Origin: PWQG01 sp040882255
GTDB lineage: Bacteria; Pseudomonadota; Gammaproteobacteria; Pseudomonadales; Pseudohongiellaceae
NCBI GenBank assembly: GCA_040882255.1
Contig: JBBEBP010000023.1
Location: forward strand, 186,001-250,000
DNA length: 64,000 nt
Direction: 5' to 3'
The stretch's first letter is position 1; the number at the start of each line of letters is the position of its first letter. The notes under the pieces are model-generated. The model was given only the letters and a program-made list of their open reading frames with translations. It was not told the origin of the DNA and made no database searches. The position numbers and the translations under genes were made by a program. Shown here piece after piece: positions 41,397-50,802 of this stretch.

Positions 41397-43301
41397 ATGT
41401 GCGGAATAGCAGGAATCTTTGACATAACGGAGTTGCGTCAACCCGACGTGCAGGTGCTGGACGCCATGAACCAGAGCCAGTTCCATCGCGGGCCGGATGA
41501 GGGCGCCACCCACATCAAGCCGGGGATCGGCCTCGCCCATCGCCGCCTGTCCATCATCGACCTGGCCAGTGGACAGCAGCCCATGTTCAGCGATGACGGC
41601 AAGCTCTGCGCAGTGTACAACGGCGAGATCTACAACTTCCGCGAGCTGAAAAGCGAGTTGTCCGCACTGGGCCATGTGTTCAGGACGCACTGCGATACGG
41701 AAGTGATTCTCTATGCCTGGCGCCAATGGGGTCCGGATTGCGTCAACCGTTTCCGCGGCATGTTCGCCTTCGCGCTCTATGACCAACAACAACAGAGTCT
41801 GTTTCTGGCACGGGACCGCTTCGGTATCAAACCGCTGTACTATGCGCTGCTGCCCGATCAGCAGCTTGTCTTCGGCTCGGAACTCAAGGCACTGAAAGCC
41901 CGCCCCGACCTGCCCCGGCAGCTCGAGCCGCGTGCCGTGGAAGACTATTTCGCGCTGGGTTACATCCCCGAACCCAAGACCATCTACCGGGACGTGTACA
42001 AGCTGCGTCCCGGCCACACGCTGTTGCTCCAACGCGGCAAGCCGATGCCGGAGCAGCAACAGTATTGGGACATCTCATTCCGGAACGAGCCGGCCGGCAC
42101 GGAAGAGAAAACACAGGAAGAGCTGCTCGCGCGCGTGCGGGAAGCGGTACAGGTTCGCCTGGTCGCCGATGTGCCCCTGGGCGCGTTCCTGTCCGGCGGG
42201 GTCGATTCCAGTGCCGTGGTGGCGATGATGGCTCAGTCACAGGAAAAGCCGGTCAACACCTGTGCCATCGGCTTTGCGGTCAAGCAGTTCAACGAGACGG
42301 AGTATGCGGCCAGGGTCGCGCAGTGCTACCAGACCAATCACGTGGAACACCAGATCAGCAGCGATGACTTTGATCTGCTGGACAAGCTTGCCTCGCTGTA
42401 CGATGAACCCTATGCAGACAGCTCCGCCATTCCCACCTACCGCGTCTGCGAACTGGCGCGGCAGCGGGTCAAGGTAGCGCTGTCCGGCGACGGCGGTGAC
42501 GAGATGTTCGCCGGCTATCGCCGCTACCGCTGGCATATGAATGAGGAGCGTTTGCGCAGCGCCCTGCCCCTGGGCGTACGCCGCCCGGTGTTCGGCACGC
42601 TGGGGCGATTGTATCCCAAGGCGGACTGGGCGCCGCGCATTTTCCGCGCCAAAACCACTTTCCAGGCCCTTGCGCGCAACAGCGTCGAGGCCTATCTGCA
42701 TTCTGTTTCCATCTGCAGCGCCGAGCAACGCAAGGCCATGTTCAGCCCGGCTCTGCAGCGGGAACTGCAGGACTACTCGGTGAATACCGTGTTTGCCGAA
42801 CATGCCGCCAACTGCACGTCCGATGACCCTCTGTCGCTGATCCAGTACCTGGACATGAAAACCTATCTGGTGGGTGACATCCTGACCAAGGTGGACCGCG
42901 CCAGCATGGCGCACAGCCTGGAAGTGCGGGTGCCTCTGCTGGATCACCACCTGGCGGAATGGGCTTCCGGCCTGCCCCGGGACCAGAAACTGCGTGGCCA
43001 GGAAGGCAAATACGTGCTGAAGAAGACATTCGAGCCGCTGCTGCCCCGCGACGTGCTGTACCGGCCCAAAATGGGCTTTGGCGTGCCGCTGGCCAACTGG
43101 TTTCGTGGACCGTTGAAGGAACGACTACGCAGGGATTTGCTGGAGGGCGGCCTGGCAAAGACAGGCCTGTTCAAGCAGCATTATCTGGAGCGTATGGTCA
43201 ACGAACACCAGTCGGGCCGGCGGGATCACAGCGCCCCGTTATGGTCATTGTTGATGTTTCAGGCCACCGTGCGTGGCGACGATTTCTGCCTGACAGGATA
43301 A
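41397..43301 (+). CDS. Asparagine synthase-like amidotransferase, XrtA system
   Basis: Class II glutamine amidotransferase plus asparagine-synthetase domain (634 residues). The ATG at 41397 exposes Cys2 (MCGIAGIF) as the nucleophile after Met removal, and GGAGG lies upstream; a longer in-frame start would bury it. ATP motif SGGVDSS is at about residue 267. Fits TIGR03108, an amidotransferase type found in exosortase A loci, expected to amidate a carboxyl group, for example a uronic acid of the polymer rather than aspartate (inference). This would fit the HexNAcA supplied by the fused epimerase-dehydrogenase. Confidence 0.9.
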   Translation: MCGIAGIFDITELRQPDVQVLDAMNQSQFHRGPDEGATHIKPGIGLAHRRLSIIDLASGQQPMFSDDGKLCAVYNGEIYNFRELKSELSALGHVFRTHCDTEVILYAWRQWGPDCVNRFRGMFAFALYDQQQQSLFLARDRFGIKPLYYALLPDQQLVFGSELKALKARPDLPRQLEPRAVEDYFALGYIPEPKTIYRDVYKLRPGHTLLLQRGKPMPEQQQYWDISFRNEPAGTEEKTQEELLARVREAVQVRLVADVPLGAFLSGGVDSSAVVAMMAQSQEKPVNTCAIGFAVKQFNETEYAARVAQCYQTNHVEHQISSDDFDLLDKLASLYDEPYADSSAIPTYRVCELARQRVKVALSGDGGDEMFAGYRRYRWHMNEERLRSALPLGVRRPVFGTLGRLYPKADWAPRIFRAKTTFQALARNSVEAYLHSVSICSAEQRKAMFSPALQRELQDYSVNTVFAEHAANCTSDDPLSLIQYLDMKTYLVGDILTKVDRASMAHSLEVRVPLLDHHLAEWASGLPRDQKLRGQEGKYVLKKTFEPLLPRDVLYRPKMGFGVPLANWFRGPLKERLRRDLLEGGLAKTGLFKQHYLERMVNEHQSGRRDHSAPLWSLLMFQATVRGDDFCLTG

Positions 43302-43312
43302 CCGGACAACCC

Positions 43313-44512
43313 ATGCGCATTTTGCATATTCTCGATCACTCGCTTCCCCTGCACAGCGGCTACAGCTTTCGCACAAGAAACCTGTTGCGCTGCCAGCAGG
43401 CTCTGGGCTGGCATACTTCCCACCTGACCGGGCTCAAGCAGGGCGCGGGCCAGACCCCGGAGGAGACAGTGGATGATCTGCACTTCTATCGCACCGCTGC
43501 GCCCGGAGGCATCGCCGCCCGCCTGCCCCTGTTGAACCAATGGCAGGTGGTCAATACCCTGCGCCACCGTATCGAAGAGATAGCCGACCGGGAAAAACCG
43601 GATCTGCTCCACGCCCACTCTCCTGCCCTCAACGGCCTGGCCGCTCTGCGCGCCGGGCAGCGGCTGAAACTGCCCGTGGTCTACGAATGCCGCGCCTTCT
43701 GGGAGGATGCGGCGGTGGATCACGGCACCAGCCACGAATGGGGCCTGCGCTATCGCCTGAGCCGGGCGCTGGAGACCCATGTATTCCGCCGCGCCAATGC
43801 CATTACCACCATTTGCGAGGGGCTGCGGCGGGAAATCGCCGGCCGGGGGATCGTGGCGGAGAAAATCACCGTCATTCCCAATGCCGTGGATACCGCGAAC
43901 TTCACATCTGGCATCGCTGCCCGCCCGGAACTGCAGGAAGAGCTTGGCTTGACGGACAAGACGGTGTTGGGGTTCATCGGTTCTTTCTACGCCTATGAGG
44001 GTATCCCCCTGCTGGTCCAGGCCATGCCGGAGCTGCTGGCCAGCCACCCCGATCTGCGCCTTCTGCTGGTTGGCGGTGGTCCACAGGAGGAGCCGATCAG
44101 GGCACTGATCGGCAAGCTGGAGCTGGAAGACAAGGTGATCATGACCGGCCGGGTAGACCACCAGCGGGTGCAGGAGTACTACAACCTGGTGGATGTTTTC
44201 GTCTACCCCCGCCTGTCCATGCGCCTCACCGACCTGGTCACGCCGTTGAAACCACTGGAAGCCATGGCACAGGGCCGCCTGGTCATTGCCTCCGACGTGG
44301 GTGGTCACCGGGAGCTGATCCGCGACGGAGAAACCGGAGTGCTGTTCCGTGCCGGACAGCCGGCCGCTCTGGCCGGGGCAGTCAGTAACCTGCTGGACCG
44401 GCGCGACGAGTGGCAGCGCATGCGTGATAACGGACGAGCGTTCGTCGAACAGGAGCGCAACTGGCAATCCAGCGCGGCGCGCTACCAAAGCGTTTACAAG
44501 GGGGTGCTATGA
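43313..44512 (+). CDS. Exosortase A-associated glycosyltransferase (TIGR04063-like)
   Basis: GT-B family 4 glycosyltransferase of 399 residues. The ATG at 43313 (MRILHILDHSLPLHSGYSFR) matches the family N-terminus; the frame is open further upstream inside the amidotransferase gene but that part is not coding. Donor site: VYPRLSMRLTDLVTPLKPLEAMAQG. The next gene overlaps by four bases. Confidence 0.92.
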   Translation: MRILHILDHSLPLHSGYSFRTRNLLRCQQALGWHTSHLTGLKQGAGQTPEETVDDLHFYRTAAPGGIAARLPLLNQWQVVNTLRHRIEEIADREKPDLLHAHSPALNGLAALRAGQRLKLPVVYECRAFWEDAAVDHGTSHEWGLRYRLSRALETHVFRRANAITTICEGLRREIAGRGIVAEKITVIPNAVDTANFTSGIAARPELQEELGLTDKTVLGFIGSFYAYEGIPLLVQAMPELLASHPDLRLLLVGGGPQEEPIRALIGKLELEDKVIMTGRVDHQRVQEYYNLVDVFVYPRLSMRLTDLVTPLKPLEAMAQGRLVIASDVGGHRELIRDGETGVLFRAGQPAALAGAVSNLLDRRDEWQRMRDNGRAFVEQERNWQSSAARYQSVYKGVL

Positions 44513-45618
44513 AAGCCGATGCGACCGTGAAAACCCTGCAACTCGGCCTGGTGGGCCCCGTGCCTCCCCCCAATGGCGGCATGGCCATGCAAACACAGCA
44601 GCTGGCCCGACTACTGCAATCGGAAGGGATCGCAGTGGACTTGCTCGCCACCAACGGGCAGTATCGGCCCGCTTTCATGGCGGGTGTTCCCGTAATCCGC
44701 GCCCTGTTTCGCCTGATTCCGTTCCTGTTCGCCCTGTGGCGGCTGGCGGGCCGGGTGGATGTCATCCACCTGATGGCCAATTCCGGCTGGTCCTGGCAAC
44801 TGCACTGCGCCCCGACACTGTGGCTGGGCTGGCTGCGTTCCACGCCGGTGGTGGTCAATTATCGCGGCGGGGAGGCCGGGACCTATTTCGCGCGCTCCTT
44901 TCGACGGGTACGACCCTCGCTGCGAAAAGCGGCTGCCGTTGTGGTTCCCTCCGGCTACCTCCAGGCGCTATTCCGGCAGTTCGGTGAAACCACCCGGATC
45001 ATACCCAACATCATCGACCGTGAGCTGTTTCACCCGCGGACGGGCAGAACCCCCGGCACATTCACCCTGGTCGTCACCCGCAATCTGGAAGCGATCTACG
45101 GCATCGATACGGCCATTCGCGCCTTTGCGCAGGTGCTCGCCGGAGACTCCTCAGTGCGGCTGCGCATCGCCGGCAGCGGTCCGGCGGAAACCTCGCTCCG
45201 GGAACTGGTCAGGGATCTGGACATTGACGAAGCGGTATCCTTCGAAGGCCGACTCGACCGGCCCGGGATCGTGGCGCTGTACGCCGAAGCAGATGCCATG
45301 CTGAACCCGAGTACCGTTGATAATATGCCCAACTCGGTGCTCGAGGCCCTCGCCTGCGGGTTGCCGGTGATTTCCACCGATGTCGGCGGTGTACCTTTCA
45401 TTGTCTGCCATCGGGAGACCGCGTTGCTGATTCCCCCATCTGATATTAACGCCATGGCCGAGGCCATTCGGGAATTGAAGGGCAATGCCGCCCTGCGTCG
45501 CACCCTGAGCAGCAGCGGTCTGGCGGAGCTCGAACAGTACACCTGGCCGAGGGTGCGCCGTCAATGGCTGGCGCTTTATACCAATCTGTCCGGAACGCCA
45601 CAGAAGGTGACATCATGA
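44509..45618 (+). CDS. Glycosyltransferase family 4
   Basis: GT-B glycosyltransferase of 369 residues: GPVPPPNGGMAMQTQQLA at the N-terminus; donor site MLNPSTVDNMPNSVLEALACGLPV with EX7E; GGVPFIV follows. Part of the repeat-unit assembly set; sugar specificity cannot be read. Overlaps both neighbours by four bases. Confidence 0.92.
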   Translation: MKADATVKTLQLGLVGPVPPPNGGMAMQTQQLARLLQSEGIAVDLLATNGQYRPAFMAGVPVIRALFRLIPFLFALWRLAGRVDVIHLMANSGWSWQLHCAPTLWLGWLRSTPVVVNYRGGEAGTYFARSFRRVRPSLRKAAAVVVPSGYLQALFRQFGETTRIIPNIIDRELFHPRTGRTPGTFTLVVTRNLEAIYGIDTAIRAFAQVLAGDSSVRLRIAGSGPAETSLRELVRDLDIDEAVSFEGRLDRPGIVALYAEADAMLNPSTVDNMPNSVLEALACGLPVISTDVGGVPFIVCHRETALLIPPSDINAMAEAIRELKGNAALRRTLSSSGLAELEQYTWPRVRRQWLALYTNLSGTPQKVTS

Positions 45619-46976
45619 CCCTGTATCAACAAGCCGTGGCGACTACCCTTTTTCCGCTCCATGAAAAACTGAAGGGGCAAAGCACCCTGTCTGTCCACAG
45701 GGGCCTGGAACGCAGCCAATGGCTGCCCCCGTCCCGGATTATCGCGCTGCAGGCAGCCAACCTGCGACGCTTCCTGGTTCGCATTGGCGACACCGTGCCC
45801 TACTACCAGCGCCTGTTCAGGGAGCTGGATTTCGACCCCGCATCGGTGACCTCCATCGCCGACCTGCGCGCCCTGCCATTGCTGGACAAGCCCACCATCC
45901 GCGCCTGCAGCGATAGCATGAAGGCAGCCGGGGCCGGCAGACTCAAGCGCTTCAACACCGGTGGCTCCAGCGGTGAGCCACTGGTTTTCTACCTGGGCAA
46001 CGAACGCGTCAGCCACGATGTCGCCGCCAAACGCCGCGCCACCCGCTGGTGGGGTGTGGACATCGGCGACCCGGAGATCGTGGTATGGGGCTCGCCCATC
46101 GAGCTGGGCGCCCAGGACCGGCTGCGCCTGCTGCGGGACCGGCTGTTCCGTACCGAGCTGCTGTCGGCATTCAATATGTCAAAACAGAATCTCGACGAAT
46201 TTATCAGCCGCATCCAGAAGCGTCGCCCGAAAATGCTGTTCGGCTACCCCTCGTCGCTGGCGATGCTGGCGACTCATGCCCGTGACCGGCACCAGCGCCT
46301 CGACAACCTCGGTATCCGGGTAGCATTCGTGACCTCCGAACGCCTCTACGACCATCAGCGCCAGACGATTGAACAGGTCTTTGACTGTCCTGTGGCCAAT
46401 GGCTACGGAGGCCGGGACGCGGGCTTCATCGCCCACCAGTGTCCGGACGGCAGCCTGCACATCAGTGCCGAGGACATGGTGTTGGAAATCGTTGACAGCA
46501 ATGGCCACGTGCTGCCCGCCGGAGAGGCTGGCGAGATTGTCGTCACCCATCTGGCCACCAGTGAGTTTCCTTTCGTGCGTTATCGTACCGGCGACGTCGG
46601 GGTGCTGGGCAGTGAGCCCTGCTCCTGCGGGCGAGGTCTGCCGGTGCTGGCCAGCGTGGAGGGCCGCACCACGGATTTTGTCACCGCCTCCGACGGTACT
46701 GTATTGCATGGCCTGGCGTTGATCTATGTGCTGCGGGATCTGCCAGGAGTGGAGGAGTTCAGGATCGTGCAGGAATCGCTGCACCACACCCGTGTGGAAG
46801 TGGTGGTCGGTAACAAGGACCGCACCGGATTGCAGGAGGCCATCGAAAAACCGTTTCGTCAGCGCCTGGGCCAGGATGTGGACATCACCATCGATTACGT
46901 GGACTCCATCACCCGCGAGGCGTCCGGCAAGTATCGCTATGTAGTGAGCAAGCTGGCACCGGGGGGCGTTAGCTAG
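45615..46976 (+). CDS. Phenylacetate-CoA ligase/CapK-like adenylate-forming protein
   Basis: CapK/PaaK-like ANL-superfamily protein of 453 residues, common in capsule and exopolysaccharide loci. Motifs: FNTGGSSGEPLVFY (P-loop-like), NGYGGRDAGFIAH, FVRYRTGDVG and a C-terminal domain ending in GKYRYVVSK. It may activate an acyl group for decoration of the polymer. Start at 45615 overlaps the previous stop. It is the second ANL enzyme in the cluster after the acyl-CoA ligase at 27.9 kb. Confidence 0.88.
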   Translation: MTLYQQAVATTLFPLHEKLKGQSTLSVHRGLERSQWLPPSRIIALQAANLRRFLVRIGDTVPYYQRLFRELDFDPASVTSIADLRALPLLDKPTIRACSDSMKAAGAGRLKRFNTGGSSGEPLVFYLGNERVSHDVAAKRRATRWWGVDIGDPEIVVWGSPIELGAQDRLRLLRDRLFRTELLSAFNMSKQNLDEFISRIQKRRPKMLFGYPSSLAMLATHARDRHQRLDNLGIRVAFVTSERLYDHQRQTIEQVFDCPVANGYGGRDAGFIAHQCPDGSLHISAEDMVLEIVDSNGHVLPAGEAGEIVVTHLATSEFPFVRYRTGDVGVLGSEPCSCGRGLPVLASVEGRTTDFVTASDGTVLHGLALIYVLRDLPGVEEFRIVQESLHHTRVEVVVGNKDRTGLQEAIEKPFRQRLGQDVDITIDYVDSITREASGKYRYVVSKLAPGGVS

Positions 46977-46978
46977 CC

Positions 46979-48304
46979 ATGCGCGATATCCTGGTGACAG
47001 CGATTGTTTTCGGCTTGCTTCCACTGATTCTGTGGCGGCCCTGGATCGGCATCCTGGCGTGGTCCTGGCTGAGCTATATGAACCCACACCGCCAGACCTG
47101 GGGCTTTGCCTACGACATGCCCTTTGCCATGATCGTTGGCGCCACCCTGCTGGTCGCCATGGTGATCAGCAAGGAAAAGTACCGCCTGCACTGGAACGGC
47201 ACCCTGGCCCTGTGGCTGTGCTTTCTCGCCTGGATGTCCCTGAGCACCTTCCTGGCCATTTATCCGGACCGCGCCATGACCTTGTACGATACGGTCATCA
47301 AGATCCAGATCATGACCCTGGTGACGCTGATGCTGATTACCGACATGAGCAAGGTCCGCGCACTGATCTGGGTGATTGTCGGCTCCATCGGTTTCTACAG
47401 CGTCAAGGGGGGCCTGTTCACCCTGATGACCGGCGGCGCCTTCCGTGTGTACGGGCCGGCGGACAGCAATATCTCGGAGAATAACGCCATGGCCCTGGCA
47501 ACCCTGATTGTGATACCCCTGATGGTGTACCTGTACAGGCTTCATCACAACAATCGCTGGCTGCGCTGGATGCTCGGCGCCTCGATTCTGCTCAGTGCGG
47601 TATCGGTGTTCGGCTCCCAGTCCCGGGGCGCCCTGATCGCCATCGCGGTTGTGGCGGGCTTTTTCTGGCTCAAGTCTCACAACAAGCTGGTCACCGGTAC
47701 CGGGATCGTATTCCTTGCCGTGCTGACTTTCGGCTTCATGCCCGCGAGCTGGCACGAGCGCATGGCCACCATCACCAACTATGAAGAAGACGCCTCGGCG
47801 ATGAGTCGTATCAACGCCTGGATATACAGCATCAACATCGCCAGTGACCGGCCAACCGGCGGCGGTTTCAATTCCTGGTCCGCAGACACCTACGCGGTCT
47901 ACAGCCCGGAATCACGGACCACGAATATCGTCGCCCACAGTATCTATTTCTCGGTATTGGCCGACCATGGTTGGCCGGGCCTGATCATGTACCTGGCGTT
48001 GCTGTTCATCGCCTGGCGCAATCTCTCGCGGGTCATCAAACAGACCCGGTATTCCGAGGCTGAGTCCGAGTCCGAGTCCGAATCCGGGTTCAGGCCGGCC
48101 CTGCTGGCCAGAATGCTGCAGGTCAGCCTTGTCGCCTATCTGTCCGGCGGGGCGTTCCTCAGCCTGGCCTATTTTGATCTGCCCTGGCATATCCTCGTCA
48201 TCTCGATTCTGCTGGGCACCCTGTACGCCAGCGAGCCTGCAGTGAAGCCGGCCATTACGCGCCACCATCCCCGGGGAGAACCCGTTCGCTATGGACACGA
48301 ATAA
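46979..48304 (+). CDS. O-antigen ligase/polymerase-like membrane protein, XrtA system
   Basis: Polytopic inner-membrane protein of 441 residues with about ten to eleven helices and a Wzy_C-like periplasmic loop (HNNRWLRWMLG to MATITNYEEDASAMSRINAW). Matches the TIGR03097 putative O-glycosylation ligase of exosortase A loci; it could polymerise the repeat unit or link glycan to PEP-CTERM proteins. A run of GAGTCC hexamers encodes ESESES near residue 362-369. Confidence 0.88.
   Translation: MRDILVTAIVFGLLPLILWRPWIGILAWSWLSYMNPHRQTWGFAYDMPFAMIVGATLLVAMVISKEKYRLHWNGTLALWLCFLAWMSLSTFLAIYPDRAMTLYDTVIKIQIMTLVTLMLITDMSKVRALIWVIVGSIGFYSVKGGLFTLMTGGAFRVYGPADSNISENNAMALATLIVIPLMVYLYRLHHNNRWLRWMLGASILLSAVSVFGSQSRGALIAIAVVAGFFWLKSHNKLVTGTGIVFLAVLTFGFMPASWHERMATITNYEEDASAMSRINAWIYSINIASDRPTGGGFNSWSADTYAVYSPESRTTNIVAHSIYFSVLADHGWPGLIMYLALLFIAWRNLSRVIKQTRYSEAESESESESGFRPALLARMLQVSLVAYLSGGAFLSLAYFDLPWHILVISILLGTLYASEPAVKPAITRHHPRGEPVRYGHE
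48062..48085 (+). repeat. In-frame hexanucleotide tandem repeat (GAGTCC)
   Basis: Three perfect GAGTCC units and a fourth GAATCC encode an ESESESES loop in the O-ligase. Slippage would change length by two residues without frameshift. Confidence 0.7.
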
Positions 48305-49823
48305 CACATCCGACAACCACGGCCAGGTCGGCAGCGCCATTGCCCGGGGTGCAGTCTGGACGGTATCGTTGCGCATGACCGTCCGCTTCATCAGTGTGAT
48401 CAGCACGCTGATTCTGGCGCGACTGCTGACACCCGAGGACTTCGGTATCTACGCCCTGGCAATGACGGTGTATGCCTTCGTGGATCTGCTGGGGGCGTTC
48501 GGCTTCGGCTCCGCCCTGATCCAGAACCAGGATGCCACGGATGCTCATTACAACACGGCCTGGACACTGCATTTCATTTTCTCCCTGATGACCTCGTCGC
48601 TGCTTTTTGTACTCGCCCCCTATGCCGCAGAGTTTCTCAGGGAACCGCAACTGGAAACAGTTGTGCGTTTCATGTGCATCATATTCCTGCTCGATGGCAT
48701 CAAGAATGTCGGCATCATCAATTTCCAGAAACACATGACGTTTGATCGGGAGTTCCGCTTCAGCCTGATGACAAAACTCACCGGATTCCTGATCACCATC
48801 CCCCTCGCCATCCTGCTCAGGAGTTATTGGGCCATGCTCTGGGGACTATTGTCCTCATCACTCATGTTGCTGGTATTGAGCTATGTGATGCAGCCCTTCC
48901 GCCCACGGCCGGAGCTGAGCCGCTGGCGGGAAATGATCTCGTTCACCGCCTGGTTGCAGGTCAACAATATTCTCAACTATTTCAACCGTCACACCGGGAA
49001 AGTGCTGGTATCGCGAATGGCGGACGTTGCCTCCGTCGGTTCGCTGCAACTGGCACGGGAAATCGGGCTATTGCTGAGAGAGGTGGTGCAACCCGTCAAC
49101 CGGGCCGTGTTCCCCGGTTACGCCAGGGTCAACAAGGACCCTGCGCGCATGCTCGATGTATTCTGTGACGTCAACGGCATGTTGATGATGATTGGCTTTC
49201 CCATAGCAATCGGGCTTTTTACCATTGCCCACCTGTTCGTACCGACGGTACTCGGCGAGCAATGGCTGCATGTTGTACCGCTGATCAAATGGCTGGCCCT
49301 GGCGTCTCTGATGACGGTGGGCATGAGCAGCACCAACAATGTGCTGATTGCCCTCGCACGGATGAAATGGGCCGTCGTCATCATCGCCGTCAATCTGGCT
49401 CTTATGGTCGGCTTCATGCTCTACCTGTTGCCTCTGTACGGCGTATTGGGGGTCGCCTACGCGATGGTGATCAGCCTGCTCTTCGTCCTTGTGCTGTGTT
49501 ACCTCGCGCTGAAGATACACATTCGCCTGGGGCTTCACCAGGTGGTCAGCATGATGTACAGACCGGCGTTATCGGCGCTTGTCATGTTCATCCTGGTGCA
49601 GGCTCTGTTTCCGAGCCATTCTGCGGCAAGCGGCCTGCTCATCCAGATACTGGAACTGGCCGGCGCTATTGTCTCGGGGGCCACCGGCTACTGCCTGGTC
49701 CTGGTGTCGTTGTGGTTACTGGCAGCACGCCCGGAGGGACCCGAACTGAAACTACTGCGCATAGTGCACAACCGCAGTGGATTTGGCGGTTTTCTGTTAC
49801 CCGTAAGGACGCAGCATGCGTGA
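48291..49823 (+). CDS. Polysaccharide repeat-unit flippase (Wzx/PST type)
   Basis: MOP-superfamily flippase of 510 residues with about 12-14 transmembrane helices; expected to move undecaprenyl-linked repeat units to the periplasm. The N-terminus GAVWTVSLRMTVRFISVIST and LARLLTPEDFGIYAL are typical of Polysacc_synt_3/PST members. It overlaps the O-ligase by 14 bases. Confidence 0.92.
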   Translation: MDTNNTSDNHGQVGSAIARGAVWTVSLRMTVRFISVISTLILARLLTPEDFGIYALAMTVYAFVDLLGAFGFGSALIQNQDATDAHYNTAWTLHFIFSLMTSSLLFVLAPYAAEFLREPQLETVVRFMCIIFLLDGIKNVGIINFQKHMTFDREFRFSLMTKLTGFLITIPLAILLRSYWAMLWGLLSSSLMLLVLSYVMQPFRPRPELSRWREMISFTAWLQVNNILNYFNRHTGKVLVSRMADVASVGSLQLAREIGLLLREVVQPVNRAVFPGYARVNKDPARMLDVFCDVNGMLMMIGFPIAIGLFTIAHLFVPTVLGEQWLHVVPLIKWLALASLMTVGMSSTNNVLIALARMKWAVVIIAVNLALMVGFMLYLLPLYGVLGVAYAMVISLLFVLVLCYLALKIHIRLGLHQVVSMMYRPALSALVMFILVQALFPSHSAASGLLIQILELAGAIVSGATGYCLVLVSLWLLAARPEGPELKLLRIVHNRSGFGGFLLPVRTQHA

Positions 49824-50802
49824 CCTGTCTCCGTCAGCTTCCCGAGCCCTGCTGACCCTGTTTCCCCTGGGCCGGCGACAGCGCCTCTCCATACTGATCT
49901 ATCACCGGGTAGTGAAGGAACGGGACTGGATGCGGCCCGGAGAACCGACACAGGCAGAGTTCGCCTGGCAGATGCAACTGTTGCAGCGCCATTTCACGGT
50001 ACTGCCCCTGAGCCGGGCAGTGGACATGCTACGACGGAACTGCTTGCCTCCCCGAGCAGCCTGTGTCACCTTCGATGATGGTTATGCGGACAACGCCATC
50101 GTGGCCCTGCCGGTTCTGCAGCAGTATGGCATCGCCGCCACGGTATTCGTTGCCGCTGGCTACCTCAACGGGGGGCGCATGTGGAACGATACCGTGATCG
50201 AGTTCCTGCGCCAGTACAGTGGCGATGAACTGGATCTGTCCCGGGCAGGATTGCCCGCCTATCCCGCCGAATCCGCAACCTTGCGGCGCAGGGCCGCCTA
50301 CGACATCATACGGCGCTGTAAATACCTCGAACGCGGCCAGCGCGAGGAGGTAGCCGACTGCATCGCCGGCGGGACTGCCACCCTGCCTGACAACCTGATG
50401 CTGACTACCGAACAACTGCTGACATTGCACCGGCAAGGCGTGGAGATTGGCGGACACACATTTTCGCATCCCATCCTGAGCCGCTTGCACCCGGAACAGG
50501 CGCAAGACGAGATTGTGCGGGGTAAAACCGAACTGGAGGGCATCCTCGATGACCCCCTGCGCGTGTTCGCCTACCCCAACGGACGGCCCGGTATGGACTA
50601 TAACCAGGAGCACGTGGCCTTGGTGAAAGAGGCTGGATTCGAGGCAGCTGTCACAACCAGTTGGGGTGTGGCCAGCCCCCGGTCCGATTTTTTCCAGATG
50701 CCCCGCTTTACCCCATGGGACAATTCATCGATCAGATTCCTTCTGCGCATGGCCCTGAACAGTCGCCATGTTGCCAAGGCTTCGGGAGAGCAGTCATGTT
50801 AA
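49816..50802 (+). CDS. Polysaccharide deacetylase (NodB domain), second copy
   Basis: NodB-fold deacetylase of 328 residues: ILIYHRVV, VTFDDGYADN (catalytic Asp and metal Asp), GGHTFSHP (metal His pair), VFAYPNGRPG. Unlike the XrtA-type enzyme at 35.4 kb it belongs to the broad PgaB/IcaB-like group. No clear signal peptide. Overlaps the flippase by eight bases and the next gene by seven. Confidence 0.9.
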   Translation: MRDLSPSASRALLTLFPLGRRQRLSILIYHRVVKERDWMRPGEPTQAEFAWQMQLLQRHFTVLPLSRAVDMLRRNCLPPRAACVTFDDGYADNAIVALPVLQQYGIAATVFVAAGYLNGGRMWNDTVIEFLRQYSGDELDLSRAGLPAYPAESATLRRRAAYDIIRRCKYLERGQREEVADCIAGGTATLPDNLMLTTEQLLTLHRQGVEIGGHTFSHPILSRLHPEQAQDEIVRGKTELEGILDDPLRVFAYPNGRPGMDYNQEHVALVKEAGFEAAVTTSWGVASPRSDFFQMPRFTPWDNSSIRFLLRMALNSRHVAKASGEQSC

